Shown here in pieces: positions 8,229-15,385 of a stretch of DNA of 64,000 bases. Each line of letters starts with the position of its first letter. Position 1 is the stretch's first letter. Under the pieces are notes generated by a model. The model did no database searches. It saw nothing but the letters and a program-made list of their open reading frames with translations, and was not told the origin of the DNA. The DNA is from Streptomyces hundungensis (GTDB lineage: Bacteria; Actinomycetota; Actinomycetes; Streptomycetales; Streptomycetaceae). The stretch covers positions 1,054,001 through 1,118,000 of the forward strand of contig NZ_CP032698.1 in NCBI RefSeq assembly GCF_003627815.1, read 5' to 3'. A program made the position numbers and the translations under genes.

Positions 8229-9508
8229 GCGTTTCTCGTCTCGGGGGTGGAGGTGGGGACGCTGAGAGCGAGCAGGGCGGTGTCGTCGTCCAGGCCGTCG
8301 CCGAAGCCCGTCAGCAGGCCGGTCAGCGCCTGGATCAGGACGGGTGCGGGTTTGCCTGCGTGGCCGGCCGCGAAGCCGAGCAGGGCCTCGTCTCCGTACA
8401 GGCTGGTGCGGTCCTCGCCGGTGCGGGCCTCGGTGATGCCGTCGGTGTAGAGCAACAGGGTGTCGCCCGGCTCGAGGACGTTGCGGGCGGAGGTGAAGGG
8501 CGCCGAGGGCAGGATGCCGACGAGGAGACCGCCGGGGGTGGGCACGAAGTCGGCGCTTCCGTCGGCGCGCGTGATGATGGCCGGGGGGTGGCCGCCCGAG
8601 GCGAGGTGTACGGCCACCCGGCCGGTCGCGGGGTCGGGTTCGAGGGTGCCGAAGACGGCGGTGCAGTAACGCGGGTCCCCGCCGCTGGCGTACCGCCCGT
8701 GGAGCACCTTGTTGAGGGTGGTGAGGGCCGCTACCGGGTCGGGGTCGTGCATGGCCGCGGCCCGCAGGGTGTAGCGGGTCAGCGAGGTGACGGCGGCGGC
8801 CTGGGGGCCCTTGCCGCACACATCGCCCAGGAAGAAGGCGAAGCGGCCGCCGTCGATGGGGAAGACGTCGTAGAAGTCGCCGCCGAGCCGCTCGGGGTGG
8901 GCCGTGTGGTAGTAGGCGGCCGTCTCGACACCGGTCACCGGCGGCAGGGTGTCGGGCAGCAGCGACTGCTGGAGCACGGCCAGGGCGTCCTGGAGCCTGG
9001 CACGGTCGGCCTCCGCCCGCTTGCGCGCCTCCTCGGCGGCCCTCCGGCCGCGCAGGAGTTCCTCTTCGTAGGCGCGGCGGTCCCGGGCGTCGAAGACGGT
9101 GGTGCGGACCAGGAGGGGCTCGCCGGTGGTGCCGTGCTTGATCACGGAGGAGACCAGCACCGGCATACGGCCGCCGCCCGCCTGCTTCATCTCCAGGGCG
9201 ATGCCGTTGATCTCGCCCTGCATCCGCAGCAGGGGCATGAAGTGCGTCTCGTGGTAGAGCTTGCCGCCCACGGTCAGCAGATCGGTGAACCGCATTCGGC
9301 CCACCACCGCCTCGCGCTCCAGGCCGAGCCAGTCGAGGAGGGTGGCGTTCGTCTTCGCGATGGTGCCGTCCATCAAGGTGGACAGATACCCGCACGGCGC
9401 GTGTTCGTACAGTTCCTCGGCGCTGTCCTCGAGCAGCGCCGCAAAAGCCGCGGTGGAGACCTTCTCGTCGTCCCCGTGAGGGTCGGGCTGTCGGCCCGTG
9501 CGGGACAT
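8225..9508 (-). CDS. rsbP: PAS-PP2C phosphatase (RsbP-like, SpoIIE domain)
   Basis: A 427-residue regulator. Residues about 25 to 145 are a PAS sensor domain (ELYEHAPCGYLSTLMDGTIAKTN...), followed by a charged coiled-coil linker (about 146 to 185, EELLRGRRAAEEARKRAEADR) and a SpoIIE/PP2C phosphatase domain with metal-binding aspartates in LGGDFYDVF, GDVCGKG and the closing DDDTALLAL. Domain order and length match Bacillus RsbP, which dephosphorylates RsbV during energy stress. The start at 9508 shares one base with the upstream rsbQ stop (TGATG), and its own stop overlaps the rsbV start, giving a tightly coupled rsbQ-rsbP-rsbV operon. Confidence 0.9.
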   Translation of the reverse strand: MSRTGRQPDPHGDDEKVSTAAFAALLEDSAEELYEHAPCGYLSTLMDGTIAKTNATLLDWLGLEREAVVGRMRFTDLLTVGGKLYHETHFMPLLRMQGEINGIALEMKQAGGGRMPVLVSSVIKHGTTGEPLLVRTTVFDARDRRAYEEELLRGRRAAEEARKRAEADRARLQDALAVLQQSLLPDTLPPVTGVETAAYYHTAHPERLGGDFYDVFPIDGGRFAFFLGDVCGKGPQAAAVTSLTRYTLRAAAMHDPDPVAALTTLNKVLHGRYASGGDPRYCTAVFGTLEPDPATGRVAVHLASGGHPPAIITRADGSADFVPTPGGLLVGILPSAPFTSARNVLEPGDTLLLYTDGITEARTGEDRTSLYGDEALLGFAAGHAGKPAPVLIQALTGLLTGFGDGLDDDTALLALSVPTSTPETRNA

Positions 9509-10311
9509 CACCGTGAGTCCCGCAGGAAGCCCAGAATGGCTTCGTTGGTGGCTTCGGGCGCGGACAGGTGCGGGCAGTGGCCGGTCGTGTCCAGGGTGAC
9601 CAGGGTCGAACCGGGGATCGTCCGGTGGACGTAGGCGCCGACCTCGCGCGGGGCGATGACGTCCTGGGTGCACTCCAGCACCAGCGTCGGCACCCGCACG
9701 CCCTTGAGGTCCTGCCGCGAGTCGGACAGGAACGTGGTCCGGGCGAAGACGCGCGCCATGTCCGGGTCGGTGGCACAGAAGCTGTTGGTCAGCTCCTCCC
9801 CCAGCTCCGGCCGGTCCGGGTGCCCCATGATCACCGGGGCCATGGCCGCCGACCATCCCAGGTAGTTGGACTCCAGCGACTCCAGGAGCTCGTCGATGTC
9901 CTCGGCGCTGAAGCCGCCCCGGTAGCCCTCGTCGTCGATGTAGCGCGGGGAGGGCGCCACCATCACCAGCGCGCCGATGCGCTCCGGCGCCATCTCGGCC
10001 GCCAGCACACCCACCATGGCGCTGACCGAATGGCCCACGAACACCGCGTCCCGCAGATCGAGCGCCTCACACACGTCCACCGCGTCCCGGGCGTAGCCGG
10101 TCAGTGAGGCATAGCGGTCCTCCGAGAAGGCGGTCGCGTCCGCCCGGCCCGAGCCGACGTAGTCGAAGAGGACCACGCGGTGGTCCTTGGCCAGGGCGGG
10201 CACCACGAGCCGCCACATGTTCTGGTCGCAGCCGAAGCCGTGCGCCAGCACCACCGCGCGCCCCTGCGGGTTTCCGGTGACGGTGACGTTGTTCCTGCGT
10301 GCGATGTCCAT
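9508..10311 (-). CDS. rsbQ: RsbQ-like alpha/beta-hydrolase, energy-stress activator
   Basis: A 267-residue alpha/beta-hydrolase closely resembling Bacillus RsbQ: the N-terminal RNNVTVTGNPQ, AHGFGCDQNMWR, GHSVSAMVG with nucleophile Ser95, MVAPSPRYI, NYLGW, SFCATDPDMAR, QDVIAP with Asp217 and GHCPHLS with His245. RsbQ binds a small hydrophobic ligand and activates the PAS-domain phosphatase RsbP, whose gene follows with a one-base overlap. Plant karrikin and strigolactone receptors belong to the same superfamily. The ATG at 10311 gives an N-terminus that aligns with RsbQ; the longer frame adds a Gly/Pro/Arg leader. It is divergent from the carbonic anhydrase gene. Confidence 0.92.
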   Translation of the reverse strand: MDIARRNNVTVTGNPQGRAVVLAHGFGCDQNMWRLVVPALAKDHRVVLFDYVGSGRADATAFSEDRYASLTGYARDAVDVCEALDLRDAVFVGHSVSAMVGVLAAEMAPERIGALVMVAPSPRYIDDEGYRGGFSAEDIDELLESLESNYLGWSAAMAPVIMGHPDRPELGEELTNSFCATDPDMARVFARTTFLSDSRQDLKGVRVPTLVLECTQDVIAPREVGAYVHRTIPGSTLVTLDTTGHCPHLSAPEATNEAILGFLRDSR

Positions 10312-10389
10312 ACCGGTCAGTCTCTCAGGGTTCCTTCCGGGACCCACCCCGGGCCCCCGCCCTGAGAGGCGCGACATAGGGTGTTTCCC
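10312..10389. promoter_or_regulatory. Compact divergent promoter with inverted repeat
   Basis: Only 78 bp separate rsbQ (minus) from the carbonic anhydrase gene (plus). Within it CTCTCAGGG (10322-10330) and CCCTGAGAG (10360-10368) form perfect 9-bp arms around 29 bp, with an inner CCGGG/CCCGG pair. Both promoters must lie here or inside the flanking genes, so the repeat is well placed to be an operator. Its role is inferred. Confidence 0.45.
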
Positions 10390-11034
10390 ATGGCCGACAC
10401 TCCGACTCCCACACCTCGCGAAGCCTTCGACACGCTAATGGACGGCAACCGGCGGTTCGTCGCCGGTTCGCCGGAACACCCGAACCAGGACGCCGCCCGC
10501 CGTACGGAGGTCGTCCTCGCCCAGAACCCGTTCGCCGTGCTCTTCGGATGCTCCGACTCCCGCCTCGCGGCCGAGATCATCTTCGACCGCGGTCTGGGCG
10601 ACCTGTTCGTGGTGCGCACCGCCGGGCACGTCGCGGGCGCCGAGGTGCTCGGCAGCATCGAGTACGGGGTGAGCGTGCTCGAAGCTCCCCTGGTGGTGGT
10701 TCTCGGCCATGAGGCCTGCGGCGCGGTCGCGGCGGCCCGCTCATCAGTGGAGGACGGCACCCCGGTCTCCGGTTACGTACGGGACGTGACGGAGCGGGTG
10801 ACTCCCAGCGTGCTTGCGGCCAGGGCCGCCGGGCGTACCGAGGACGCGGACTTCGTCGCCGAGCACGTGCGGCACACCGTGGATCTGCTCCTTGAGCGCT
10901 CCCGTGTCCTGGCCGACGCCGTGGAGGCCGGCCGGCTCGCGGTGGTGGGGCTGTCGTACCGGCTGGCCGACGGCACGGCCCGCCTGGTCACCGCACGCGG
11001 TCTCTACGAGGCGTCGGACGGCTCGGTCCGGTAA
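10390..11034 (+). CDS. Beta-class carbonic anhydrase
   Basis: A 214-residue beta-carbonic anhydrase with the zinc site Cys54-X-Asp56-X-Arg58 (GCSDSR), His106 and Cys109 (GHEACGAV). It interconverts CO2 and bicarbonate in the cytosol. RTAGH at 75 to 79 and the SIEYGV stretch are also typical. The ATG at 10390 begins MADTPTP; an in-frame ATG at 10381 would add three residues. It is divergent from rsbQ across 78 bp and ends before a strong terminator. Some family members lack activity, but all ligands and the Asp/Arg dyad are present here. Confidence 0.93.
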   Translation: MADTPTPTPREAFDTLMDGNRRFVAGSPEHPNQDAARRTEVVLAQNPFAVLFGCSDSRLAAEIIFDRGLGDLFVVRTAGHVAGAEVLGSIEYGVSVLEAPLVVVLGHEACGAVAAARSSVEDGTPVSGYVRDVTERVTPSVLAARAAGRTEDADFVAEHVRHTVDLLLERSRVLADAVEAGRLAVVGLSYRLADGTARLVTARGLYEASDGSVR

Positions 11035-11078
11035 CGCGGGGACCTCCACGCCGGGCGCGAGATCCGGCGACGACCACA

Positions 11079-11116
11079 GCGAAGGGGCTCGACCGGTGTC
11101 GGTCGAGCCCCTTCGC
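11079..11116. terminator. Strong bidirectional terminator
   Basis: A perfect 16-bp inverted repeat, arms GCGAAGGGGCTCGACC (11079-11094) and its complement (11101-11116), with loop GGTGTC. It separates the carbonic anhydrase (plus strand, ends 11034) from csbD (minus strand, ends 11133). Confidence 0.9.
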
Positions 11117-11132
11117 ATGTCCCGAGGCCGGG

Positions 11133-11312
11133 TCAGTCCTTGAAGACGTCCTTGATCTTCTCCTTGGCCTCGCGAGCGTCGCCCTTGGTCTTCTCGGCGC
11201 TCCCCTCGGCCTCGAGGCGCTCATTGCCGACCGCCCGGCCGGTCGTCTCCTTGACCTTGCCCTTGGCCTGGTCGACCTTGGACTGCGTCTTCTCGTCACC
11301 CGACACAACCAT
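11133..11312 (-). CDS. CsbD-family stress protein
   Basis: A 59-residue, highly charged protein with the CsbD pattern: a repeated KxDQAKGKVKETTGRAVGNE-like helix, then EGSAEKTKGDAREAKEKIKDVFKD. CsbD proteins are small helical proteins, in many bacteria controlled by the general stress sigma factor; their biochemical role is unknown. A GAGGAG ribosome binding site precedes two possible starts, GTG 11315 and ATG 11312. An inverted repeat (GATGTCC/GGACATC, 11327-11346) lies immediately upstream. Co-location with rsbQPV and a SigB-like sigma gene fits a stress regulon. Confidence 0.85.
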   Translation of the reverse strand: MVVSGDEKTQSKVDQAKGKVKETTGRAVGNERLEAEGSAEKTKGDAREAKEKIKDVFKD

Positions 11313-11531
11313 CACTCCTCAAAATCGATGTCCCACCGTGGACATCCATCCGCCTCACCCCGATTTCCCGACCCAAACCCCCCGACGTGAAAACCGGCCG
11401 CCCGGTGTCCGCGCTTTTTTCGTTTCGGATCAGGGAGTTACAGCTGCCCGGGACGGGGCACAGGGGTCGTGCTGATTCGAATGTATGACGGGTGCCTTCC
11501 GGGGCACACGGCGGACTGGAGGTTGATAACT

Positions 11532-11693
11532 ATGGTTCCCCTGCTTCTCGTTCTGCTGCTCGCCCTGATCCTCTTCGGTGCGGGCTTCGCCCTCAAGGCC
11601 CTGTGGTGGATCGCCGTCGTGGTCCTGGTGCTGTGGCTCATCGGCTTCGTGGCCCGCCCGCGCGGCGGAAGCGCCCGCTGGTATCGCTGGTAA
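11532..11693 (+). CDS. Short hydrophobic membrane protein
   Basis: A 53-residue protein made almost entirely of two membrane segments: MVPLLLVLLLALILFGAGFA and LWWIAVVVLVLWLIGFVA, followed by a short positively charged tail ending in SARWYRW. Such hydrophobic peptides are common in Streptomyces stress neighbourhoods and are usually annotated only as 'hydrophobic protein'. The ATG at 11532 directly precedes the first TM segment, with a GGAGG-type site (ctggaggttgataact) upstream. A terminator follows at 11713. Confidence 0.75.
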   Translation: MVPLLLVLLLALILFGAGFALKALWWIAVVVLVLWLIGFVARPRGGSARWYRW

Positions 11694-11712
11694 ACCGCAT
11701 CCCAACAGCGTT

Positions 11713-11743
11713 ACGGGGCCGGACCCATAGGGTTCGGCCCCGT
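11713..11743. terminator. Terminator after hydrophobic protein gene
   Basis: An inverted repeat with arms ACGGGGCCGGACCC (11713-11726) and GGGTTCGGCCCCGT (11730-11743), one mismatch and a 3-nt loop, 20 bp after the stop of the 53-residue protein. Confidence 0.75.
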
Positions 11744-11942
11744 TGCCATGTCGCGTGCGGGTCGCCGCGTCGCGTATACCGCCGACGCCGAATTGGCTCG
11801 CAGCCGTCCGTTTACCCCGACGTCATCCGCGCGCCTTTGCATAACGTTTTCGTGACACCGTCGGGCCGACCACGAGGGAAATGGAGAGCCGGGGCGGGGC
11901 AGCACGGAAAAAGCCACGCAGCCCGTGCCCACGCTTACGTAA

Positions 11943-11988
11943 TGCTCCCGTCGGAGCTCAAGTGCGTAGTGCTCCCGTACGGAGCTCA
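11943..11988. repeat. Two tandem direct-repeat hairpins at the sigma gene 3' end
   Basis: Two near-copies of TGCTCCCGT-CGGAGCTCA (11943-11960 and 11970-11988). Each forms a GCTCC/GGAGC stem. The second overlaps the stop codon of the sigma-factor gene, so both lie at its transcript end and could act as tandem terminators or mRNA-stabilising structures. The 200 bp to the left hold no gene that I can see. Confidence 0.5.
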
Positions 11989-12876
11989 GGCGACGGAGGT
12001 GACCTCAGCGGCGTCCGAGGTGTCGAGCATGCCCTCGCGCAGCTTGGCGACGGTGCGGGTGAGGAGTCGGGAGACCTGCATCTGGGAGACGCCGAGGTGC
12101 TCGCCGATCTGGCTCTGGGTGAGTTCCTCACCGAAGCGGAGCTGGAGCAACAGGCGCTCGCGGTCGGTGAGTTGGGCGACCAGAGGGGCCAGGACCTGCA
12201 AGTCCTCGACGAGGTTCATCGCCGGGTCCTCGGCGCCGATGAAGTCGGCCAGGGCCGCCTCGCCGTTCTCGGCGTCGCTGGAGAGCGCGGCGTCCAGGGA
12301 GGCGGAGTTGTAGCCGTTGGCGGCGACCTGCGCCTCGACGACCTCGTCCTCGCTCAGGTCCATCAGCGCCGCGAGTTCCTTCACCGTGGGCGAGCGGTCA
12401 AGACGGCTTTCGAGCTCCTCACGGGCCCGGGCCAGCTCACTACGGCGTTCCTGAAGCCGGCGCGGCACATGCACCGCCCACGTGGTGTCCCGGAAGAACC
12501 GCTTCATCTCGCCCACGATGTACGGCACGGCGAACGTGGCGAACTCGGTCTCCCGCGACAGCTCGAACCGGTCGATCGCCTTGATCAGACCGATCATGCC
12601 GACCTGGACCACGTCCTCCATCTCATCCGCGAAGTTACGGAAGCGACGCGCGGCGAACCGCACCAGGGACATGTTCATCTCAATCAGCGTGTTCCGCGCG
12701 TACTGGTACTCGGCCGTGCCTTCCTCCAGCACGGCCAGACGCTCGAAGAACTGGCGCGACAACGCCCGCGCATCACGGGGAGCCACCCGGGTCGGCGCCT
12801 CGATCGACGGAAGAACCCGCACCTCGTGCCCGACCTCTGGCTCGGTGATCCTCATCCGGCTCGCCACGGCAGTCAC
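11986..12876 (-). CDS. SigB/SigF/SigG-family RNA polymerase sigma factor
   Basis: A 296-residue group 3 sigma factor. Region 2 reads NMSLVRFAARRF..EMEDVVQVGMIGLIKAIDRFELSRETEFATFAVPYIVGEMKRFFRD, region 3 follows (SRSPTVKELAALMDLSEDEV-like), and region 4 ends with the helix-turn-helix ELTQSQIGEHLGVSQMQVSRLL. This is the SigB/F/G branch, which in Streptomyces controls osmotic and oxidative stress or sporulation genes and is held by anti-sigma kinases. The GTG at 12876 has AAGGAGG upstream; a longer open frame to 12942 lacks one. It is the natural, though unproven, output of the nearby RsbQ-RsbP-RsbV module. I cannot say which paralogue it is. Confidence 0.92.
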   Translation of the reverse strand: MTAVASRMRITEPEVGHEVRVLPSIEAPTRVAPRDARALSRQFFERLAVLEEGTAEYQYARNTLIEMNMSLVRFAARRFRNFADEMEDVVQVGMIGLIKAIDRFELSRETEFATFAVPYIVGEMKRFFRDTTWAVHVPRRLQERRSELARAREELESRLDRSPTVKELAALMDLSEDEVVEAQVAANGYNSASLDAALSSDAENGEAALADFIGAEDPAMNLVEDLQVLAPLVAQLTDRERLLLQLRFGEELTQSQIGEHLGVSQMQVSRLLTRTVAKLREGMLDTSDAAEVTSVA

Positions 12877-13067
12877 GCCCAGTCCCCTCCTTGTCCCGAC
12901 GACGCTTCGATGCAGAAAAACTATCATGGCCAGGGTAGACATTGGATGGCCGGAGGGTTATGGTTTCTGCTGTAATCAGAGGTCGAGAACAACAGGCAGG
13001 GCAGACCTGAACCGCCCTGTCTCCGTAGCCGCCGTCCGAGAGGGCGGGGGTTCGCGGTTGAAAGCTC

Positions 13068-13101
13068 GGGGCCCGGGTCGCCAGTACGGCGCCCGGGCCC
13101 C
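13068..13101 (+). promoter_or_regulatory. Strong stem-loop in the leader of the MerR gene
   Basis: GGGGCCCGGG-t-CGCC (13068-13082) pairs with GGCGCCCGGGCCCC (13088-13101), a 14-bp stem with one bulged T. It ends 27 bp before the ATG of the MerR-type gene. It could be a terminator for a short transcript arising in the 190-bp gap, or an attenuator. Only the structure is observed. Confidence 0.5.
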
Positions 13102-13128
13102 TCGATGCGTCCCCGAAAGAAGAGGTCT

Positions 13129-13461
13129 ATGCCCGCTGTCGAACCCCGCCCCATCGACAAGCTCGATGACGACGACTACCCCGCGTACACCATGGGCCGG
13201 GCCGCCGAGATGCTCGGCACCACCCCCGCCTTCCTGCGCGCGCTCGGCGAACACCGCCTGATCACGCCCCTGCGCTCCGAGGGCGGCCACCGCCGCTACT
13301 CGCGCTATCAGCTGCGGATCGCCGCCCGCGCCCGCGAACTGGTGGACCAGGGCACCCCGATAGAGGCCGCCTGTCGCATCGTCATCCTCGAGGACCAACT
13401 CGAAGAGGCGCGACGCATGAACGAGGAGCTGCGCACCCGGGACCGCGAGCCGCAGAGGTAA
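13129..13461 (+). CDS. MerR-family transcriptional regulator
   Basis: A 110-residue protein with an N-terminal MerR winged helix: YTMGRAAEMLGTTPAFLRALGEHRLITPLRSEGGHRRYSRYQLRIAARARELVDQGTPIEAACRIV (about 25 to 90), then a short coiled coil ending in EELRTRDREPQR. It lacks a ligand-binding C-terminal domain and metal-binding cysteines, so it is of the small HspR/CbpM-like kind rather than a metal sensor. The ATG at 13129 has a GAAAGAAGAGG ribosome binding site. It sits between the sigma-factor gene and the DUF2267/hsp18 heat-shock genes; its targets are unknown. Confidence 0.87.
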   Translation: MPAVEPRPIDKLDDDDYPAYTMGRAAEMLGTTPAFLRALGEHRLITPLRSEGGHRRYSRYQLRIAARARELVDQGTPIEAACRIVILEDQLEEARRMNEELRTRDREPQR

Positions 13462-13513
13462 CCGCGGACGCGGGCCCAGGAGGGAGCCGGCCTGGGGACA
13501 TCGCCCCCAACGG

Positions 13514-13948
13514 TCAAGCGGCTTGGGTGAGTTCGGCGCGGCCGAACAGGAGGGCGTGGCCGGAGGGGAGTTGGTCGAGGATGCGGGCGAGGAGGTCGGG
13601 CCCCGCCAGCGCGGCGACCGTGGTGAGCACCGCGCCCGTGTCCCAGCGCGTCGTGGCCATGCTCGCGCCCGTCCGGGCGGCGAGGTCCTTGACGAAGGCC
13701 CATCCGGTGAGCGGCTCGGCGACCGGGATCTGCGCGGTGAGCACGAGGGCGGCCTCGACGGGCAGACGGGCGGCGAGCTCGACCCGTTCGTCGCCCGTCA
13801 ACTGGCGCCCCAGGCCCGCGAGTACGGTGTGGATGGCCTGCTCGGCCTGCTCCCGGGTGGGATAGGCGCCTTCGTAACGGACCTTCTCCAGCATCTGCTC
13901 GTACGTCGTCACGGGGACGTGCTGGGCCGGGTCGCTGGCGTGGAACAT
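13514..13948 (-). CDS. DUF2267 domain protein
   Basis: A 144-residue protein in which residues 15 to 140 match the DUF2267 pattern: TYEQMLEKVRYEGAYPTREQAEQAIHTVLAGLGRQLTGDERVELAARLPVEAALVL..., then a second helical half with the usual FVKDLAARTG and WDTGAVLTTV segments. Function is unknown; DUF2267 genes commonly lie next to small heat-shock and redox-stress genes, as here (hsp18 is 150 bp away, same strand). The ATG at 13948 was chosen because the family starts immediately after it and an AAAGG site is upstream. Confidence 0.82.
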   Translation of the reverse strand: MFHASDPAQHVPVTTYEQMLEKVRYEGAYPTREQAEQAIHTVLAGLGRQLTGDERVELAARLPVEAALVLTAQIPVAEPLTGWAFVKDLAARTGASMATTRWDTGAVLTTVAALAGPDLLARILDQLPSGHALLFGRAELTQAA

Positions 13949-14020
13949 GGAGCGCTGTCGCCTTTCTCGTGACAAGGGTCGGGTGTGATGGGGCGTCGGG
14001 TGTGACGGGGTCGCGCACAT

Positions 14021-14068
14021 GACGCGCGGAGGGCGGGCCGGGGGCGTGGTGCCCGCCCTCCGCGCGCG
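14021..14068. terminator. Long stem-loop terminator of hsp18
   Basis: A perfect 18-bp inverted repeat (14021-14038 and 14051-14068) with a 12-nt loop, 30 bp after the hsp18 stop on the minus strand. It separates hsp18 transcription from the DUF2267 gene. Confidence 0.88.
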
Positions 14069-14099
14069 TCGGCGCCTGCTGCCGCTGCTGAAGGGGGCT

Positions 14100-14528
14100 T
14101 CAGCCGGTGATCTGCTGGTGGGAGGAGCCCACGCCGATGGAGATCTTGCGGGGCTTGGCACGCTCGGCGATCGGGATGCGCAGGGTGAGGACACCCGCGT
14201 CGTAGTCGGCCTTGATGCGTTCGGTGTCCAGCGTGTCGGCGAGCACGATCTGGCGGGAGAAGACGCCCAGGGGACGCTCCGACAGCTCCATCTTCACGTC
14301 GTCGGCCTTCGGCGAAGGACGCCGCTCGGCCTTGACGGTCAGCATGTTCCGTTCGACATCGATGTCGATCGCGTCCGCGCTGACACCGGGGAGGTCGAAG
14401 GCCACCACATACTCGTCGCCCTCGCGGTACGCGTCCATCGCCATGGTGGACGGCCTAGTCCACGTACCCGGCGCCACCAGCTGCGTCAGCCGGTCGAGTT
14501 CGCGGAACGGGTCGGTGCGCATCAACAT
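14100..14528 (-). CDS. hsp18: Small heat-shock protein Hsp18 (Hsp20/alpha-crystallin)
   Basis: A 142-residue small heat-shock protein, the normal length for the family. It has an N-terminal MLMRTDPFRELDRLTQLV arm, an alpha-crystallin domain (about 40 to 130) with DEYVVAFDLPGV and the G-V-L motif in DYDAGVLTLRIPIAERAKPRKISI, and a short tail. It is an ATP-independent holdase forming oligomers in the cytosol. ATG 14528 follows GGAGG with 9-nt spacing. On this strand a -35-like TTGTCA and a TACAAC -10-like hexamer separated by 17 bp bracket operator 1 at 14594-14612, so RheA binding should block the promoter. Confidence 0.94.
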   Translation of the reverse strand: MLMRTDPFRELDRLTQLVAPGTWTRPSTMAMDAYREGDEYVVAFDLPGVSADAIDIDVERNMLTVKAERRPSPKADDVKMELSERPLGVFSRQIVLADTLDTERIKADYDAGVLTLRIPIAERAKPRKISIGVGSSHQQITG

Positions 14529-14593
14529 CGCGAAACACCTCCAGAAAGTTCGGGCAGTACCTGCCAATGCGCTTCACTGAAACCGTTGTAACA

Positions 14594-14612
14594 TGTCATC
14601 CAATGGATGACA
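14594..14612. promoter_or_regulatory. RheA-type operator 1
   Basis: TGTCATCCAATGGATGACA: arms TGTCATC and GATGACA separated by 5 bp, exactly the TGTCATC-N5-GATGACA operator described for RheA, the hsp18 repressor of S. albus. It sits inside the hsp18 promoter on the minus strand. Confidence 0.9.
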
Positions 14613-14619
14613 AGCCAGA

Positions 14620-14638
14620 TGTCATCGATCGGATGACA
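14620..14638. promoter_or_regulatory. RheA-type operator 2
   Basis: TGTCATCGATCGGATGACA, the same TGTCATC-N5-GATGACA arrangement, centred 26 bp from operator 1 and 19 bp before the rheA start. A second site this close to rheA suggests autoregulation or cooperative binding. Confidence 0.88.
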
Positions 14639-14656
14639 GTCGGAAGGAGGCGTCCC

Positions 14657-15325
14657 TTGACAGCAGCCGACCAGCCGTCCCCTGCCCGCACCGATGCCCA
14701 GAGCCCCGCTTCGTTCTTCGCCGCCGCGGCGGCCCTGGAAGCCATAGAGGGCGAGCTGCGCGCCGCCCAGCGCGGGCCTTCGGCCGCCCGGGGCGCCCCC
14801 GCCGACGGCCCGGAGCAGGCGCTGGCCTGCCTGTTGCTGCTCCGGCAGATCCGCGAGGAGCTCTCCGGATGGGAGACCGGGCTGATCGAATCGGCCCGCG
14901 AGGCGGGCGCGAGCTGGGCGGAGCTCGCCCAGCCCCTGGGCGTAGCGAGCCGCCAGGCGGCCGAGCGCCGCTATCTGCGCAACCGCCCAGGCCCCGACGG
15001 CTCCACCGGCGAGCAGCGCGTACAGGCCACCCGGGAACGCCGCGCGGCCGACCGCACCACGGCCGCCTGGGCCCGCGACAACGCGGCCGCGCTGCGGCGC
15101 ATCGCGAGTCAGATCTCCACCCTGGGCGATCTGGCCCCGGCCTCCCGCGGCCCGCTCACCCGGCTCGACGCGGCGCTCGGGGACAACGACCCGACGGCCC
15201 TCGTCGGCCCCCTCGGCGCCACCCGCCCCCATCTGGCGAACACCCACCCCGACCTCGCCGCCCGCCTCGACGATCTACTCAACTCCCGTACGTCCAGGGC
15301 CACTTCACCCCAGAGGAAGTCCTGA
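14657..15325 (+). CDS. rheA: RheA-type repressor of hsp18
   Basis: A 222-residue soluble protein divergent from hsp18. It has a helix-turn-helix-like stretch GASWAELAQPLGVASRQAAERRYLRNR (about 90 to 120), preceded by helical LLLLRQIREELSGWETGLIESAREA and followed by a second helical half. RheA is the heat-sensing repressor of hsp18 in S. albus. I set the start at TTG 14657, which has an ideal GGAAGGAGG seven bases upstream; in-frame ATGs at 14567, 14603 and 14633 would place the operators inside the coding sequence and have no ribosome binding site. Identity rests on the operator pair, divergence and family appearance. Confidence 0.88.
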   Translation: MTAADQPSPARTDAQSPASFFAAAAALEAIEGELRAAQRGPSAARGAPADGPEQALACLLLLRQIREELSGWETGLIESAREAGASWAELAQPLGVASRQAAERRYLRNRPGPDGSTGEQRVQATRERRAADRTTAAWARDNAAALRRIASQISTLGDLAPASRGPLTRLDAALGDNDPTALVGPLGATRPHLANTHPDLAARLDDLLNSRTSRATSPQRKS

Positions 15326-15385
15326 GGGCGGGCGCCGGGCCTGAGGCCACATCGCCGCGTACCATTGATCGGTGCCCAACACCCG

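Noticed and set aside
13040..13075. tRNA-like GGTTCG stretch
   Set aside because: The bases around it do not form a T-arm or acceptor stem; no cloverleaf could be drawn.
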